NCBI GenBank assembly: GCA_036939975.1 | Contig: JALLPB010000045.1 | Span: forward strand, 1-30,350 | DNA length: 30,350 nt | From: Cyclostephanos tholiformis | Taxonomy: Eukaryota > Bacillariophyta > Thalassiosirophyceae > Thalassiosirales > Thalassiosiraceae | Direction: 5' to 3' | In this document: one piece after another, positions 29,858 to 30,350 of the stretch | Layout of the letters: each line of letters starts with the position of its first letter | Position numbering within the stretch: position 1 is the first letter of the stretch | Translations under genes and position numbers: made by a program | The notes under the pieces: generated by a model | The model's database searches: none | Seen by the model: the letters and a program-made list of their open reading frames with translations, nothing else | What the model was told of the DNA's origin: nothing

Positions 29858-30350
29858 ATGTCATTGCTCGTGCGAATGAACGAGGACAAGCTCCCCGACG
29901 CGCTGAGGTCGGGCGACATTGCCCGACGACCGCCGATCGCATTTTTTGCCGGTGCGTCATCGTCGCTCCTCCTCCTTCTGATCCTCGCTCACGCAACGTC
30001 GACGTTTGGCGATGAAAGCGTAGGCGACCGCGACGTTGTCTGCCACGACGACGAGAACAACGACGTAGTCCGCCACAATGACGGCAGTGGGGAACGTAAG
30101 GAACGTGATGGCAGCAATTTGCTCCTACAGGCCCTATTATCCCTCCTATGCGTGACGCCGCGGGTTTGACTCTAGACATGCTATCCCTCGATCCGGTATA
30201 TCTCGAGATCAAGCGTCGATCATCGGATGTCGGCAGTCCCGAAAGACAAAGTAGCGAATTGCTGCTGCCGTTGATCGCTAGTCAAACACGTCGTAATCGA
30301 CTATTGGTATCGCTATTGTTGTTGAACAGCCTGGCGAACGAGGCCGTGAG
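29858..30350 (+). CDS. DUF21/CNNM-type membrane protein, N-terminal part (runs off the window)
   Basis: From ATG 29858 or 29876 the frame has a hydrophobic signal-anchor segment (AGASSSLLLLLILAHATS), a short acidic His/Asp-rich lumenal loop, and NLLLQALLSLLCVT entering the first DUF21 membrane helix. The continuation AGLTLDMLSLDPVYLEIKRR then LLPLIASQ and LLVSLLLLNSLANEAV is the signature of CNNM/MAM3/CorC-type transporters, linked to Mg2+ and metal homeostasis, which go on to CBS domains. The two pieces are in different frames. One extra base near 30160-30165 (CGCCGCGGG) would join them, so an error or lesion is likely. Upstream the same frame continues into the preceding tract, so the start is uncertain. 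Confidence 0.6.

Noticed and set aside
29470..29919. Minus-strand 149-codon frame with an acidic end
   Set aside because: It is uninterrupted and could be real, but the plus strand shows better helix-like and membrane sequence and connects to a recognisable CNNM domain; kept only as an alternative.

Overview
The window is nuclear DNA of a eukaryote, most likely a stramenopile and plausibly a diatom. The evidence is short GT-AG introns (81, 93, 101, 138 and 223 bp), genes on both strands with small intergenic gaps, GC-rich codon use in host exons, relics of Copia-type and PIF/Harbinger-type transposons, and Pro-Thr linkers of the kind common in diatom secreted proteins. Two single N bases (9106, 25451) and several one-base reading-frame breaks show that this is draft sequence.

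Layout. 1-620 is a GTC/CTC-rich higher-order satellite. 660-4900 is AT-rich and gene-poor: open-frame relics at 2127-2912, a small acidic ORF at 3852-4238 and a 31-bp tandem array at 4468-4690. 5159-7975 (-) is a two-exon F-box/WD40 gene with a possible MBD-like N-terminus. 8000-9200 holds a minisatellite, a hairpin, an unassigned ORF and a Copia integrase relic. 9869-11828 (+) is a two-exon GH72 beta-1,3-glucanosyltransferase. 12250-12770 (-) is a C-terminal gene fragment that shares 55 bp with a large gene at 25.4-28.3 kb. 13457-15238 (-) is an orphan 593-residue protein with repeats and a helix-turn-helix-like end, head-to-head with an MRG15/Eaf3-like chromatin gene (15592-17034, +). 17628-18320 (-) is SEC11, the signal peptidase catalytic subunit. 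18504-19166 has coding-like frames on both strands. 19334-20033 (-) is acireductone dioxygenase of the methionine salvage pathway, with two reading-frame lesions.

20244-20544 is a 301-bp full-length inverted-repeat (foldback/MITE-like) element. 20763-20904 holds two hairpins, and 20961-22740 a decayed PIF/Harbinger-like element with a transposase on (-) and a convergent second ORF on (+). 23968-25020 (-) is a secreted trypsin-like protease with a Pro-Thr linker and a lysine-rich repeated tail. 25452-28315 (-) is a roughly 950-residue protein with a p27-autoantigen-type zinc ribbon and coiled-coil segments. 29224-30350 (+) is a coding tract broken by frame changes that ends in the start of a DUF21/CNNM-type membrane domain, cut by the window edge.

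The host genes do not form one pathway; they are ordinary neighbours in a compact eukaryotic genome separated by transposon debris. The points most worth checking are the link between 12.2-12.8 kb and 25.4-28.3 kb, the lesions in acireductone dioxygenase, the foldback element, and the unusual domain combinations of the F-box, protease and orphan proteins. No defence system, CRISPR array, rRNA or tRNA was recognised.
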